A stretch of 64,000 nucleotides of DNA, taken from assembly GCA_934271275.1 (NCBI GenBank), contig CAKQRD010000005.1:1-64000 (forward strand), in the 5' to 3' direction. Position numbers and translations under genes: made by a program. This document shows, in pieces, positions 42,914 through 51,574 of this stretch; the stretch's first letter is position 1, and every line of letters begins with the position of its first letter. The notes beneath the pieces are model-generated. The model worked only from the letters and a program-made list of their open reading frames with translations. It did not search any database and had not been told where the DNA came from. This stretch comes from an uncultured Clostridia bacterium. GTDB taxonomy: Bacteria > Bacillota > Clostridia > Christensenellales > Borkfalkiaceae.

Positions 42914-45205
42914 TTATGCGCAAATATCCTGCGGTTTTTTGAAAACTCTTACGGAAAGGGCGGTCATATCGTCCTTTCTTTCTCCGCCCGAAAGCTCGAT
43001 TGCTCTCCCTAAAACCCTGTCGGATAAAGTCTGAGGGTTTAAGGCGGGTTCTTTTCTTATAAAATCAATCATCTCGGAACTGCCGCCGAACGCGTCCGAA
43101 ACGCCGTCGGTCACGAGTAAAATCATATCCCCGTCGGAAAGCTCCGCGTGACAGACGGAAGGCGACATTTCGCTTAAAATTCCGAGCGGCAGAGAGCTGC
43201 TTTCCACAATCCGCACCGCGCCCGAATTGATTATGTAACCGTACGGCGCGCCGTACTTAATGAAGTCCGCCGAGCAGTTTTTAAGGTCGATAACCGAAAC
43301 GTCGAGGGCGGTGAAGCTGTCCTCGGTGTTTATGGAAAGAAGCTTGTTCACGGTAGAAAGAATAAGGTTGCTGTCCATGCCCGCGCGGTAAAAGCTTTCT
43401 ATGAGCGAAAGCGAAACGGAGGAGACGGCTTCCGCGTTTTCGCCGCTGCCCATACCGTCCGAAACGGCGACCAAAAACTTTTCGTCGCTTATTCTCACCA
43501 CCGAGTGAGTGTCTCCGCTCATATCCGAGCCGTCCTTGACCGCCCGCGCAATACCGAACACCGCGTCGTAGTCGGCGGCTTTGCGGAACGACAAATAGAA
43601 CTTGTCCTCGGTCACGTTGTATTTTTCCACGAGCGCGGTTTTCTGCCCCAACGCCTTGTCAACGGTGGCTTCCAGAAGCTTTACGTTGAACTCCTTGCCC
43701 GTCAGAATCATACTCACCGAAACGCGTTCTTCTTCGCCGTAAATAAGAAGCTCGGACACGTTGAAGCCCTTCCGCATAAGGCTTTCGCCGAGAATTCTTT
43801 CCGTGCGACTCTGATATTTCAAGGTTGCGCCCGATTCGAGCGCAAGGTCGCGCAGAATTTCGGATACTCCCGAAGCCTCCGCCGCAAGCAGCTCTCTGCT
43901 CGAAACGGCGTTTTCCTTTTCGAGGGTATAGGCGCGGTACTCTGCAAGCAGTCTGTTAAGCCCGTAAATCACGTCGTTCGGGCGGAGACAGTGGTCGCCG
44001 ATTTCCTTCGGCAGGTCGATGAGGGAAAGCTTGCCCTTGGCAAAGCCCACGTCGAGCATTTTAAAAAGCCCCTCGTCGGTCGCCTTTTCGGCGCGTTTGC
44101 ACCTCGCCGCGCCCGTGCAGTTCGCGCAGACCGAATTTTTAACCTCTTCCACGAAGGAAATTTTCGCTTTTTCTTCCGAAAGCTGACTTTTCCCGAACGC
44201 CGTAAACGCGCAAGACATCTCGGTGAAAACTCCCGAAAGCTCGTAAAGCTTGTTGGAAAGCATAAGCCGATTTCTGTTTATCGTCTGCCTTACGAGCTGT
44301 TTTTCGCGGAAAACGTACAGCTTTTCTTTGAGTGCGGTAAGGAGCTTAAAGGGAATCACGCAGAACGCCGCCGCGCCTATAACGGTGGGGATAAATTCTT
44401 TTAACGAGTACCCGCCGTAAACGCCGAAAACGAGTTCGACGACGAAATCGGCAAGCACCACGGCGAGCGCGGAAACGTAACCCGAAACGCCCATAAACGT
44501 GTCCGCGGCAATCCCGAAAACCAAAGAAACGGCAATGTATTCGACGTTTTTATAATAAACCGCAAGGCTTATTCCGAATACCGCCGCTATAAAGCTCCCT
44601 AGTCCGAACCGATAAAGATAGCAGCAAAGTAGAACCGCGAACACGGTGACGGCTTTCCAGACGTACGGCGAAAAGGCGTTCGACACGCCGAGTCCCGAAG
44701 CGACCAGAAGCGCGGCGATCGCCGCTTTTTCGTCGAAGCCGAGCTTGGATTTCAAGCCTTTTTCGGAAACGGCGCGAATCGCGACTATGGATAAAAGGGT
44801 TAAAAGCGTGGTAATTATAGAAACGATTATCCGCCTTTCCATAGAAACGACTTTGTTCGTGTCGCCGATAACGATAAAGCCCACGAGCGAAATTGCGGTG
44901 AATAATACGAATTCGTACGAAGGTCTGATTTTCAGCTTTTTATAAACGAGCCGCGTCACGGTGAGAAAGACTGCGGGAACGGCGGCGGAAGCCATCATTC
45001 CGAACGCCCCGCACGCGGCGAAAGAGCCTAAAAAGAGGGCGGGAGCGACTACGGGAGAAGCTCCGTAAAGAAGCGCCGCGGAGAAAAGTGCGGCGGAAAA
45101 GGGGTATACGTCCTTGTCGATGCGGTTAAAAAGAAAAAATCCCGCGAAAAGGAACGCGTATTTGATAACCGAAATATAGTCGAACGCGTGGGTTCTTTTT
45201 TTCAT
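42914..45205 (-). CDS. spoIIE: Stage II sporulation protein E
   Basis: Membrane-bound PP2C phosphatase that dephosphorylates SpoIIAA to turn on sigma-F in the forespore; 763 residues. About ten N-terminal spans (20-300), a central region with CANCTGAARC, and the C-terminal phosphatase with VAVSDGMGSGENA and LLVTDGVSDAFGG. GAGG is 8 bases before the ATG. An AT-rich -10-like stretch lies upstream but no clear Spo0A box. Its presence implies a sporulating ancestor or organism. Confidence 0.94.
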   Translation of the reverse strand: MKKRTHAFDYISVIKYAFLFAGFFLFNRIDKDVYPFSAALFSAALLYGASPVVAPALFLGSFAACGAFGMMASAAVPAVFLTVTRLVYKKLKIRPSYEFVLFTAISLVGFIVIGDTNKVVSMERRIIVSIITTLLTLLSIVAIRAVSEKGLKSKLGFDEKAAIAALLVASGLGVSNAFSPYVWKAVTVFAVLLCCYLYRFGLGSFIAAVFGISLAVYYKNVEYIAVSLVFGIAADTFMGVSGYVSALAVVLADFVVELVFGVYGGYSLKEFIPTVIGAAAFCVIPFKLLTALKEKLYVFREKQLVRQTINRNRLMLSNKLYELSGVFTEMSCAFTAFGKSQLSEEKAKISFVEEVKNSVCANCTGAARCKRAEKATDEGLFKMLDVGFAKGKLSLIDLPKEIGDHCLRPNDVIYGLNRLLAEYRAYTLEKENAVSSRELLAAEASGVSEILRDLALESGATLKYQSRTERILGESLMRKGFNVSELLIYGEEERVSVSMILTGKEFNVKLLEATVDKALGQKTALVEKYNVTEDKFYLSFRKAADYDAVFGIARAVKDGSDMSGDTHSVVRISDEKFLVAVSDGMGSGENAEAVSSVSLSLIESFYRAGMDSNLILSTVNKLLSINTEDSFTALDVSVIDLKNCSADFIKYGAPYGYIINSGAVRIVESSSLPLGILSEMSPSVCHAELSDGDMILLVTDGVSDAFGGSSEMIDFIRKEPALNPQTLSDRVLGRAIELSGGERKDDMTALSVRVFKKPQDICA

Positions 45206-45502
45206 ACGGATAGCCTCGCTTTAAGGTAGCTTTGTAATCGTATATATAATATAACGAACGAAGCGGAATATTTTGGCGTATTTGGTCGGGCGGGGGCGAA
45301 AAAAGAAAATTTTATTAAAATTTATTATATAAGGTATAAATATTTTCGGAACGCCTAAAATCTTTTGCCTTTTTTGCGCCGATTATAGTAAAATAATGTA
45401 TAATGAAAAGTGTTCGCATGTGGCTGTAAAAAAGCAGGCAAATTTTCGGCGAATCCTTGACGTAAAAAATCTATACCGTAAAAATTAAAGGAGAGTTTTA
45501 TA

Positions 45503-46477
45503 ATGATAAAAGTAGGAATAGCGGGGTACGGAAACCTCGGCAGGGGCGCGAGCCTTGCGGTAAAAAAGGCGGAGGATATGGAGTGCGTGGGTATTTTCAC
45601 GCGCAGAAACCCCGATGAAATTCACCCCGAAACGGGCGATAAGGTGTATAGCGTAAAAGACCTTACCCGTTTTAAGGGGAAAATAGACGTGCTTATTCTT
45701 TGCGGCGGAAGCGCGACAGACCTTCCCGCGACGACCGCGGGCTATCTTAAAGATTTCAACACCGTAGATTCGTTCGATACCCACGCGAGAATTCCCGAAT
45801 ATTTCGATATGCTCGATAAGGTCGGTAAAGAAAACGGAACGCTCGGTGCGATAAGCATCGGCTGGGACCCCGGAATGTTTTCTATCGCAAGGGAAATTTT
45901 TACTTCCGTTCTTCCCGAAGGCAAGGACTACACCTTTTGGGGCAAAGGCGTTTCGCAGGGACACAGCGACGCGATAAGAAGAATAGAAGGCGTTAAAGAC
46001 GCAATTCAATATACAGTTCCCGTAGAAGCCGCGCTCGCGGCGGTGAAGCGCGGGGAAACGCCAAAGCTGACCGCACGGGAAAAGCACACCCGCGAATGTT
46101 TCGTCGTGGCGGAAGAGGGCGCGGATAAAGCGCGTATAGAGCGCGAAATAAAAACCATGCCTAACTATTTTTCGGATTACGACGTGACTGTGAATTTCGT
46201 TTCGGAAGAGGAGCTTAAACGCGACCATTCGCGGCTCTTTCACGGCGGAATGGTTTTAAGGTCGGGAGAAACTGGTAACGGCACGAAGCACGTTGCGGAA
46301 CTTTCGTTAAATCTCGGCAGCAATCCCGAATTTACGGGCAGCGTTCTCGCCGCGTACGGGAGAGCGGTGGCAAGGCTTGCAAAAGAGGGCAGAACGGGCG
46401 CGGTGACGGTGTTCGATATACCGATTAAATATCTTTCGCCCCTCGGCGACGCGGAACTTCGCAAAAAGCTTCTGTAA
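45503..46477 (+). CDS. ddh: meso-Diaminopimelate D-dehydrogenase
   Basis: One-step NADPH reductive amination of tetrahydrodipicolinate to meso-DAP; 324 residues. GIAGYGNLGRGAS nucleotide loop, DSFDTHARIPEY, GWDPGMFSIAR and WGKGVSQGHSDAIRR are diagnostic. AAGGAG is 8 bases before the ATG. A TATAAT at 45399-45404 with a poor -35 (TTGCGC, 19-base gap) is the only promoter candidate. With asd, dapA and dapB at 56-60 kb it completes the dehydrogenase branch. Confidence 0.96.
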   Translation: MIKVGIAGYGNLGRGASLAVKKAEDMECVGIFTRRNPDEIHPETGDKVYSVKDLTRFKGKIDVLILCGGSATDLPATTAGYLKDFNTVDSFDTHARIPEYFDMLDKVGKENGTLGAISIGWDPGMFSIAREIFTSVLPEGKDYTFWGKGVSQGHSDAIRRIEGVKDAIQYTVPVEAALAAVKRGETPKLTAREKHTRECFVVAEEGADKARIEREIKTMPNYFSDYDVTVNFVSEEELKRDHSRLFHGGMVLRSGETGNGTKHVAELSLNLGSNPEFTGSVLAAYGRAVARLAKEGRTGAVTVFDIPIKYLSPLGDAELRKKLL

Positions 46478-46562
46478 ACGGAGCGGAAGAGTAAACGAAA
46501 ACACAAAAAACAAGCGAACGAAAAACCGAAAGAAAAATCTTTTTAACGCGGAGGTAAATTAA

Positions 46563-47795
46563 ATGGCTAAAACGGCAAGAAGAAAGAAAAAAACGGCTTC
46601 TAAAACGATCGTTGCGATAGTTGCGATAATACTCGTTATCGCCATTCTCGGCACGGGGTATCTGTACTTTTTCAATCGTCCCGTATTCGATAAATATTAC
46701 GAACAGCTTTTCGGCGATAAAAACCAAGGCGCGGGCGGGAGCGGCGGCTCGGGTAACGGAGGCGGCACCGGCGGCGGAAGCACGATAATCGGCGACGGCG
46801 AACTCTCCATACATTTTCTGGAACTCGGCAACAATTATACGGGCGATTGTATATACATAAAAGCGGGCGACACGGATATACTCGTAGACGCGGGCAGCCG
46901 CGCCAACAGCGTTCCCACGATAAAAAGCTACCTCGATAACTACGTTACGGACGGTATTTTAGAATACGTCGTGGCGACTCACGCCGATCGTGATCATATA
47001 GCGGGCTTCGCAGCGAAAGACGGCATTTTCGATCTTTACGAATGTAAAACGATAATACAATTCGCGCGTACGACCAAAGAAAAGTCGCCGACTAACGTAT
47101 ATAAAGATTTCAAAACGAAACGCGACGCGGAGGTTGCGGCGGGCGCGAAATGCTATACCGCGCTCGAATGTTATAAAGAAGAGAACGGCGCGCAGAGGGA
47201 GTACGATCTTTCGGAAAAGGTGAAGATGAAAATTCTCTACCAGCGCTTTTACGAAGAAGATACGAACGACGAAAACGATTATTCGGTGTGCTTTCTTTTA
47301 ACGCACGGCGACAGAAATTTTTTGTTCACGGGCGATCTTGAAAAGAACGGGGAAGCCTCTCTCGTCGAAAAGAACGACCTTCCGAAGGTAGAACTTTTTA
47401 AGGCGGGACATCACGGGTCTCCTACTTCTTCCACGGATAAGCTTTTGTCGGTAATTCAGCCCAAAATAGTATGTGTTTGCTGTTGCGCGGGTAGCGACGA
47501 GTATACGCACAATATCAACAACGTTTTTCCGTCGCAGGCGTTTATAGACAGAATTGCAGTGTATACCGTAAGAGTATACGTTACGACGGCAATGGATATG
47601 CAAAAGACCGAGCTTAATTCCAAGGGCGAACAGCTCGTAGATACCGTGGGAGACAGATATTCTCTTAACGGCAATATCAAAGTCATTTCGGATAAGGACG
47701 AGGTAAAAGTGGAATGTTCCGCGAGCGACAAGCCGCTTAAAGACAGCGAATGGTTTAAAAAATACAGAAAACTGCCCGAAGCGTGGGCGGCGTGA
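46563..47795 (+). CDS. Membrane-anchored ComEC-type metallo-beta-lactamase-fold protein
   Basis: 410 residues. Basic N-terminus, one span (about 15-37), a Gly/Ser linker (about 56-73), then a metallo-hydrolase domain: ILVDAGSRAN, ATHADRDHIAG, LFTGDLEKNGE and KAGHHGSPTSS. This is the ComEC C-terminal-like class, proposed to act on DNA or other phosphodiesters outside the cell. No ComEC channel part. GGAGG is 9 bases before the ATG. The stop overlaps the next gene by 4 bases. Confidence 0.88.
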   Translation: MAKTARRKKKTASKTIVAIVAIILVIAILGTGYLYFFNRPVFDKYYEQLFGDKNQGAGGSGGSGNGGGTGGGSTIIGDGELSIHFLELGNNYTGDCIYIKAGDTDILVDAGSRANSVPTIKSYLDNYVTDGILEYVVATHADRDHIAGFAAKDGIFDLYECKTIIQFARTTKEKSPTNVYKDFKTKRDAEVAAGAKCYTALECYKEENGAQREYDLSEKVKMKILYQRFYEEDTNDENDYSVCFLLTHGDRNFLFTGDLEKNGEASLVEKNDLPKVELFKAGHHGSPTSSTDKLLSVIQPKIVCVCCCAGSDEYTHNINNVFPSQAFIDRIAVYTVRVYVTTAMDMQKTELNSKGEQLVDTVGDRYSLNGNIKVISDKDEVKVECSASDKPLKDSEWFKKYRKLPEAWAA

Positions 47796-48427
47796 CGGTA
47801 ACGGACGGCAAAGCGGCTGAAAAAGCAGCGGGCGGTAAAAGAGCGGTGAATATGAACGAAGATAAGAGGGCGTCGGAGACGGAATTTAACGACGGCTTCG
47901 CGCCCGTTATAGACGAAAATTCGGAAGTGCTTATTTTAGGCAGTTTTCCGAGCGTGAAATCGCGCGAAGTCGGGTTTTATTACGGCAATCCGCAAAACAG
48001 GTTCTGGAAAACCCTTGCGAAATGGGCGAACGAGCCGGAACTTATAAAAGCGGATACGAACGGGAAAATCGAATTTCTGAAAAAGCATAAAATCGCGCTT
48101 TGGGACGTTATAGAAAAGTGCGCGATAGCGGGCAGCGGCGACGCGGATATAACGGAAGAAAACAGCGTTCCCGCCGACGTAAATTCGGTTCTCTGTGTGC
48201 CGAGGGATTTAAAGCTTATCGTTTGCAACGGCAAAAAAGCGTATTCGGTTTTTCTCGAAACCGTAAAAAACGTTTCGGTAAAAACGATTTATCTTCCCTC
48301 AACCAGCTCGGCAAACCCTCGGTTTAACGAAAAAGAGTGGCAAGCCGCGCTCGATTCGGTATTCGCTCCCGAAAGCTTATCCGAAAGTTCCCCCGAAGCT
48401 GATAACGAAAAGCCCGATAAAATTTAG
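47792..48427 (+). CDS. DNA-deoxyinosine glycosylase, uracil-DNA glycosylase superfamily
   Basis: About 211 residues. The core (about 38-190) has LILGSFPSVKSREVGFYYG and NPQNRFWKTL, typical of the hypoxanthine-DNA glycosylase group (family 6), and LPSTSSANP as the second active-site loop. I take the GTG at 47792, whose GTGA overlaps the preceding stop; an ATG at 47852 also keeps the whole core. Both ends carry charged low-complexity tails. It removes deaminated adenine from DNA. Confidence 0.88.
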   Translation: MTVTDGKAAEKAAGGKRAVNMNEDKRASETEFNDGFAPVIDENSEVLILGSFPSVKSREVGFYYGNPQNRFWKTLAKWANEPELIKADTNGKIEFLKKHKIALWDVIEKCAIAGSGDADITEENSVPADVNSVLCVPRDLKLIVCNGKKAYSVFLETVKNVSVKTIYLPSTSSANPRFNEKEWQAALDSVFAPESLSESSPEADNEKPDKI

Positions 48428-48479
48428 TAACGCTTAATAACGCTCGATACAATATAATAAAACTTAATAAAACGCTTTC

Positions 48480-48527
48480 AATCCGCCCGAACGGTCGAAA
48501 AGAGACCGTTCGGGCGGATTCTTTTTG
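48480..48527 (+). terminator. Terminator of the glycosylase gene
   Basis: A 17-bp perfect stem (48480-48496 with 48504-48520) is followed by CTTTTTG. Confidence 0.88.
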
Positions 48528-48531
48528 TTAT

Positions 48532-48559
48532 TTTACATAAACTTTACAAAGACTTAAAT
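48532..48559 (+). promoter_or_regulatory. PhoP-box-like direct repeats upstream of pstS
   Basis: TTTACA (48532), TTTACA (48543) and TTAAAT (48554) recur with an exact 11-base period. This matches the layout of PhoP boxes in Bacillus (TTaACA-like hexamers about 5 bases apart) and ends 10 bases before the -35 position. The cluster itself encodes a PhoP-type regulator. Confidence 0.65.
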
Positions 48560-48568
48560 AAATCGTGA

Positions 48569-48597
48569 TAGTTAAGAGAAAAAATAAGCGGTATAAT
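48569..48597 (+). promoter_or_regulatory. Promoter of the pst operon
   Basis: A perfect TATAAT (48592-48597) with a poor -35 (TAGTTA at 48569-48574, 17-base gap). A weak -35 behind activator boxes is expected for a PhoP-dependent promoter. Start near 48604. Confidence 0.6.
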
Positions 48598-48632
48598 ACG
48601 GGTGTAAAATGAAAAAAGGAGATGAAAAACGT

Positions 48633-49526
48633 ATGAAAAAAAGACTTGTAGCCGCAATATGCGCGGCGGTAATGACGGTAGCGGGCGCGGTAAGCTTATC
48701 CGCGTGCGGCAACAAAACCGCGGAATTCGACGGCGCTAAAAACGTAAGCGTCGTAGTGAGAGAAGACGGAAGCGGCACGAAATCCGCGATAATGGAGCTT
48801 TTAGGACTTAAAGGCAAGGCGGATAAATCGGGCGTAATCGTGGCAAGCTCCACCGCGGCGGTTATGGTGGAAGTGGAAAACAACAAATACGCGATAGCGT
48901 ACGACAGCCTCGGCTACGTTACCGAAGACGTAAAGAAATTGACGGTAGACGGCGTTGCTCCGAACGCGGAAACGATAAAGAACGGTTCTTACAAAATTTC
49001 GAGACCTTTGAGCGTCGTATATAAAGAAAGCTCGGTAGAGAAACCCCTGAACGCCGCGTATTTAGAGTTCTTAAAGAGTGCGGAAGCTTCTAAAATAATG
49101 ACCGACCTCGGTTACGTCTGGACGGCTGACGAAGCCCCCGCGTACACGGTAAAATCGGGGCTTACGGGAACTATAAACCTTTCGGGAAGCACTTCGTTTG
49201 AAACGCCTATGGTTGCGCTTGCGGAAAAGTTTATGGAACTTCAAAGCGGCGTAACGGTGAACGTAGCGGGCGGCGGCAGCGGTACGGGCTACAAGAACGC
49301 GGAAGGCGACGTAAGCGACTTCGGAATGATATCGGAAGCGTTCACTCAGACGAAAGCTCCCTCCTGCGTATCGTACGCGGTATCTTTCGACGGAATAGCT
49401 CTTATAGTAAATAAAGCCAACCCCGTGAACAACGTCACGAAGGACGAACTTAAAAACATCTTTGATAAAGACGCGGGCGACAGCGCGGTGAAAACGTGGT
49501 CGCAGATAGCGGATTTCAAAAAATAA
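48633..49526 (+). CDS. pstS: Phosphate-binding lipoprotein PstS, halves in permuted order
   Basis: 297 residues. Signal peptide with lipobox LSAC (Cys25), so membrane-anchored on the outside. All phosphate-binding motifs of PstS are present, but the order is swapped. The segment that is normally C-terminal comes first (VVREDGSGTKSA at 41-52, LGYVTEDVKKLTVDGVAP, SRPLSVVY, up to LGYVW at 163), and the normally N-terminal segment follows (INLSGSTSFETPMVALAE at 181-198, GGGSGTGYKNA at 213-223, DGIALIVNKANP, KTWSQIADF at the end). This is a circular permutation at the hinge. The ATG at 48633 (AAGGAG 11 bases upstream) is preferred to one at 48609, which lacks a site. Confidence 0.9.
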   Translation: MKKRLVAAICAAVMTVAGAVSLSACGNKTAEFDGAKNVSVVVREDGSGTKSAIMELLGLKGKADKSGVIVASSTAAVMVEVENNKYAIAYDSLGYVTEDVKKLTVDGVAPNAETIKNGSYKISRPLSVVYKESSVEKPLNAAYLEFLKSAEASKIMTDLGYVWTADEAPAYTVKSGLTGTINLSGSTSFETPMVALAEKFMELQSGVTVNVAGGGSGTGYKNAEGDVSDFGMISEAFTQTKAPSCVSYAVSFDGIALIVNKANPVNNVTKDELKNIFDKDAGDSAVKTWSQIADFKK

Positions 49527-49530
49527 GAAT

Positions 49531-50715
49531 ATGACTAAACTTTCTCGTAAAATTATAACGGCGCGGGAACGGGTAATGAAAGGCGTGTTTTTGATAAGCG
49601 CGCTTTTCTCCGTATTCGCACTCGTGACGATAACGATATATCTGTTCGCGACGGGCGCGCCGTTCATAGCCAAAATCGGCTTTTCCAACTTTATATTCGG
49701 CAAGGAATGGGCGCCGCTTGCGGATACGCCCGCGTACGGAATACTGAATATGATAGTCGCAAGTCTATACGTCACCGCGCTTTCGGTAATAGTCGGCGTG
49801 GGCATAGGGCTTATGACGGCGATATGCCTGTATAAATTCTGCCCGAAGAAAATCGTCGCGCCGATACGCCAGCTCATAAACCTTTTGGCGGGCATACCGT
49901 CCGTAATATACGGCTTGTTCGGCGTGACTGTGATAGTGCCGTTTTTACGCGACTACGTTTCGCCGAGCGGAATGGGCTACGGAATACTTGCTTCCACCGT
50001 CGTGCTGGCGATAATGGTTCTTCCGACGATAGTGAGCGTAAGTCTCGACGCAATGAACGCCGTTCCCGAAAGCTATTTCGAGGGCGCGCTCGCGCTCGGG
50101 GCGACCAAGGAACGCGCAACGTTCAAAATAATGCTTCCCGCGGCGAAAAGCGGGGTGCTTGCGGGCGTAGTGCTTGCGATAGGCAGGGCGATAGGCGAAA
50201 CGATGGCTGTTATAATGGTAATCGGCGGAAGCCCCGAAATGCCCGAAAGTCTTTTTCAAAGCGTCAGAACGCTGACGGCGAACATAGCGATGGGCGCGAC
50301 GGAAATGTCGGACGACCCCGTAACCGCGCTCGTTGCGACGGGCGTCGTGCTGTTCACGTTTACGTTGATTCTTAATATAAGCTTCTCGTTATTGAAGCGA
50401 GATAAGGTCGCGGCGGCGGAAAGGAAAGAAAAGAAAAAAGCGCGGAGCTTCAAAAAACTTGCCTTCGCGGCAGACGCGACGGAAACGGATTCGCTCGCGG
50501 CAGGTTCGACGCCCGCGGCGGATTCGACTTCTACGGTTTTAACCGCATCGGATTTGGCAGGGGAAAGCGCGGCGGGAAGTGTGTCGGAAAGCGCGGCTGA
50601 CCTCGGCGGCGCGCCGCTCGAACCGGAAACGGAGAGAGCGGAAAAATCGGACGGGGTTGAAGCGAAAGAAACCGAAATAAAAGAAGAAATAAAGGCGGAA
50701 AAAAGCGATGAGTAA
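49531..50715 (+). CDS. pstC: Phosphate ABC transporter permease PstC with acidic C-terminal tail
   Basis: 394 residues. Six membrane spans in the first 290 residues; NLLAGIPSVIYGLFGV and the EAA loop ALALGATKERATFKIMLPAA match PstC. The last 95 residues are an added Ala/Ser/Glu/Thr-rich, acidic tail with no predicted structure, in the cytoplasm. Overlaps pstA by 8 bases. Confidence 0.95.
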   Translation: MTKLSRKIITARERVMKGVFLISALFSVFALVTITIYLFATGAPFIAKIGFSNFIFGKEWAPLADTPAYGILNMIVASLYVTALSVIVGVGIGLMTAICLYKFCPKKIVAPIRQLINLLAGIPSVIYGLFGVTVIVPFLRDYVSPSGMGYGILASTVVLAIMVLPTIVSVSLDAMNAVPESYFEGALALGATKERATFKIMLPAAKSGVLAGVVLAIGRAIGETMAVIMVIGGSPEMPESLFQSVRTLTANIAMGATEMSDDPVTALVATGVVLFTFTLILNISFSLLKRDKVAAAERKEKKKARSFKKLAFAADATETDSLAAGSTPAADSTSTVLTASDLAGESAAGSVSESAADLGGAPLEPETERAEKSDGVEAKETEIKEEIKAEKSDE

Positions 50716-51559
50716 AAGCAGAAACAAAATAAGCAGAGGCTTTTATACAAGTTTGAGATTCGGAAGCATTTTCTGCACCGTCTTGTCGCTCGTCGCCCTG
50801 TTCGCGGTTATAATATTCGTAATAAAGGACGGCGTGGGCGAAATAAACTTAAATCTTCTGTTCGGAAAATACTCGTGGAAGATGCCTACGCTTTTGCCGG
50901 CGTTTTGCGGAACGCTTTCACTTGTGGCGGTTGCGGCGGTTATAGCCGTGCCGATAGGCGTTTTCACGGCGATATTCCTCGTCGAGTATATGAACAATAA
51001 AGGAAAGCTCGTAAAGCTCATCAGGGTTGCGGCGGAAACGCTTTCGGGAATACCGAGTATCGTGTACGGATTGTTCGGGTATCTTATATTCGTCAGGTCG
51101 TTCGGGTGGGGGTATTCGCTGCTCGGCGGCGGCATAACGCTCGCGATAATGATATTGCCCGTAATCGTGCGTTCTACCGAAGAAAGTCTTCTCGCGGTGG
51201 CGGACGGGCTTCGCGAAGGCTCGTACGCGCTCGGCGCGAGCAAGGTGAGAACGATTTTCAAGATAGTTCTTCCCACGGCTTCGGGCGGAATAATCACGTC
51301 TATAATCCTTGCGATAGGCAGGGTGGTGAGCGAAAGCGCGGTGCTGATACTTACGATAGGAATGGTCGTGAATCTCGTTCCGACCTCCGTTCTTTCACCT
51401 GGAACGAGTCTCGCGCTCGACATATACTATTTTTCGGGACACGGCTATCCGAACGAGGCGGCGGCGACTTCCGTGGTGCTTCTCCTCTTCGTGCTTGCCT
51501 TAAATCTCCTCGCGGGCGGCGTGGGGAAAGCCATAAAGAAAAAACGCGGCGAAAAATAA
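50708..51559 (+). CDS. pstA: Phosphate ABC transporter permease PstA
   Basis: 283 residues, six spans. TLSGIPSIVYGLFGYLIF and the EAA loop SYALGASKVRTIFKIVLPTA are diagnostic. Starts inside pstC. Partner of PstC in the membrane pore. Confidence 0.97.
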   Translation: MSKSRNKISRGFYTSLRFGSIFCTVLSLVALFAVIIFVIKDGVGEINLNLLFGKYSWKMPTLLPAFCGTLSLVAVAAVIAVPIGVFTAIFLVEYMNNKGKLVKLIRVAAETLSGIPSIVYGLFGYLIFVRSFGWGYSLLGGGITLAIMILPVIVRSTEESLLAVADGLREGSYALGASKVRTIFKIVLPTASGGIITSIILAIGRVVSESAVLILTIGMVVNLVPTSVLSPGTSLALDIYYFSGHGYPNEAAATSVVLLLFVLALNLLAGGVGKAIKKKRGEK

Positions 51560-51574
51560 AAAGGAGGAAAAGGT

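Noticed and set aside
45457..45484. TTGACG / TAAAAA pair as a ddh promoter
   Set aside because: The spacer is 16 bases and the transcript would start inside the ddh ribosome-binding site.
47852..47854. ATG at 47852 as the DNA glycosylase start
   Set aside because: Possible, since the conserved core is kept, but the GTG at 47792 overlaps the preceding stop in a typical coupled GTGA; left as an alternative.
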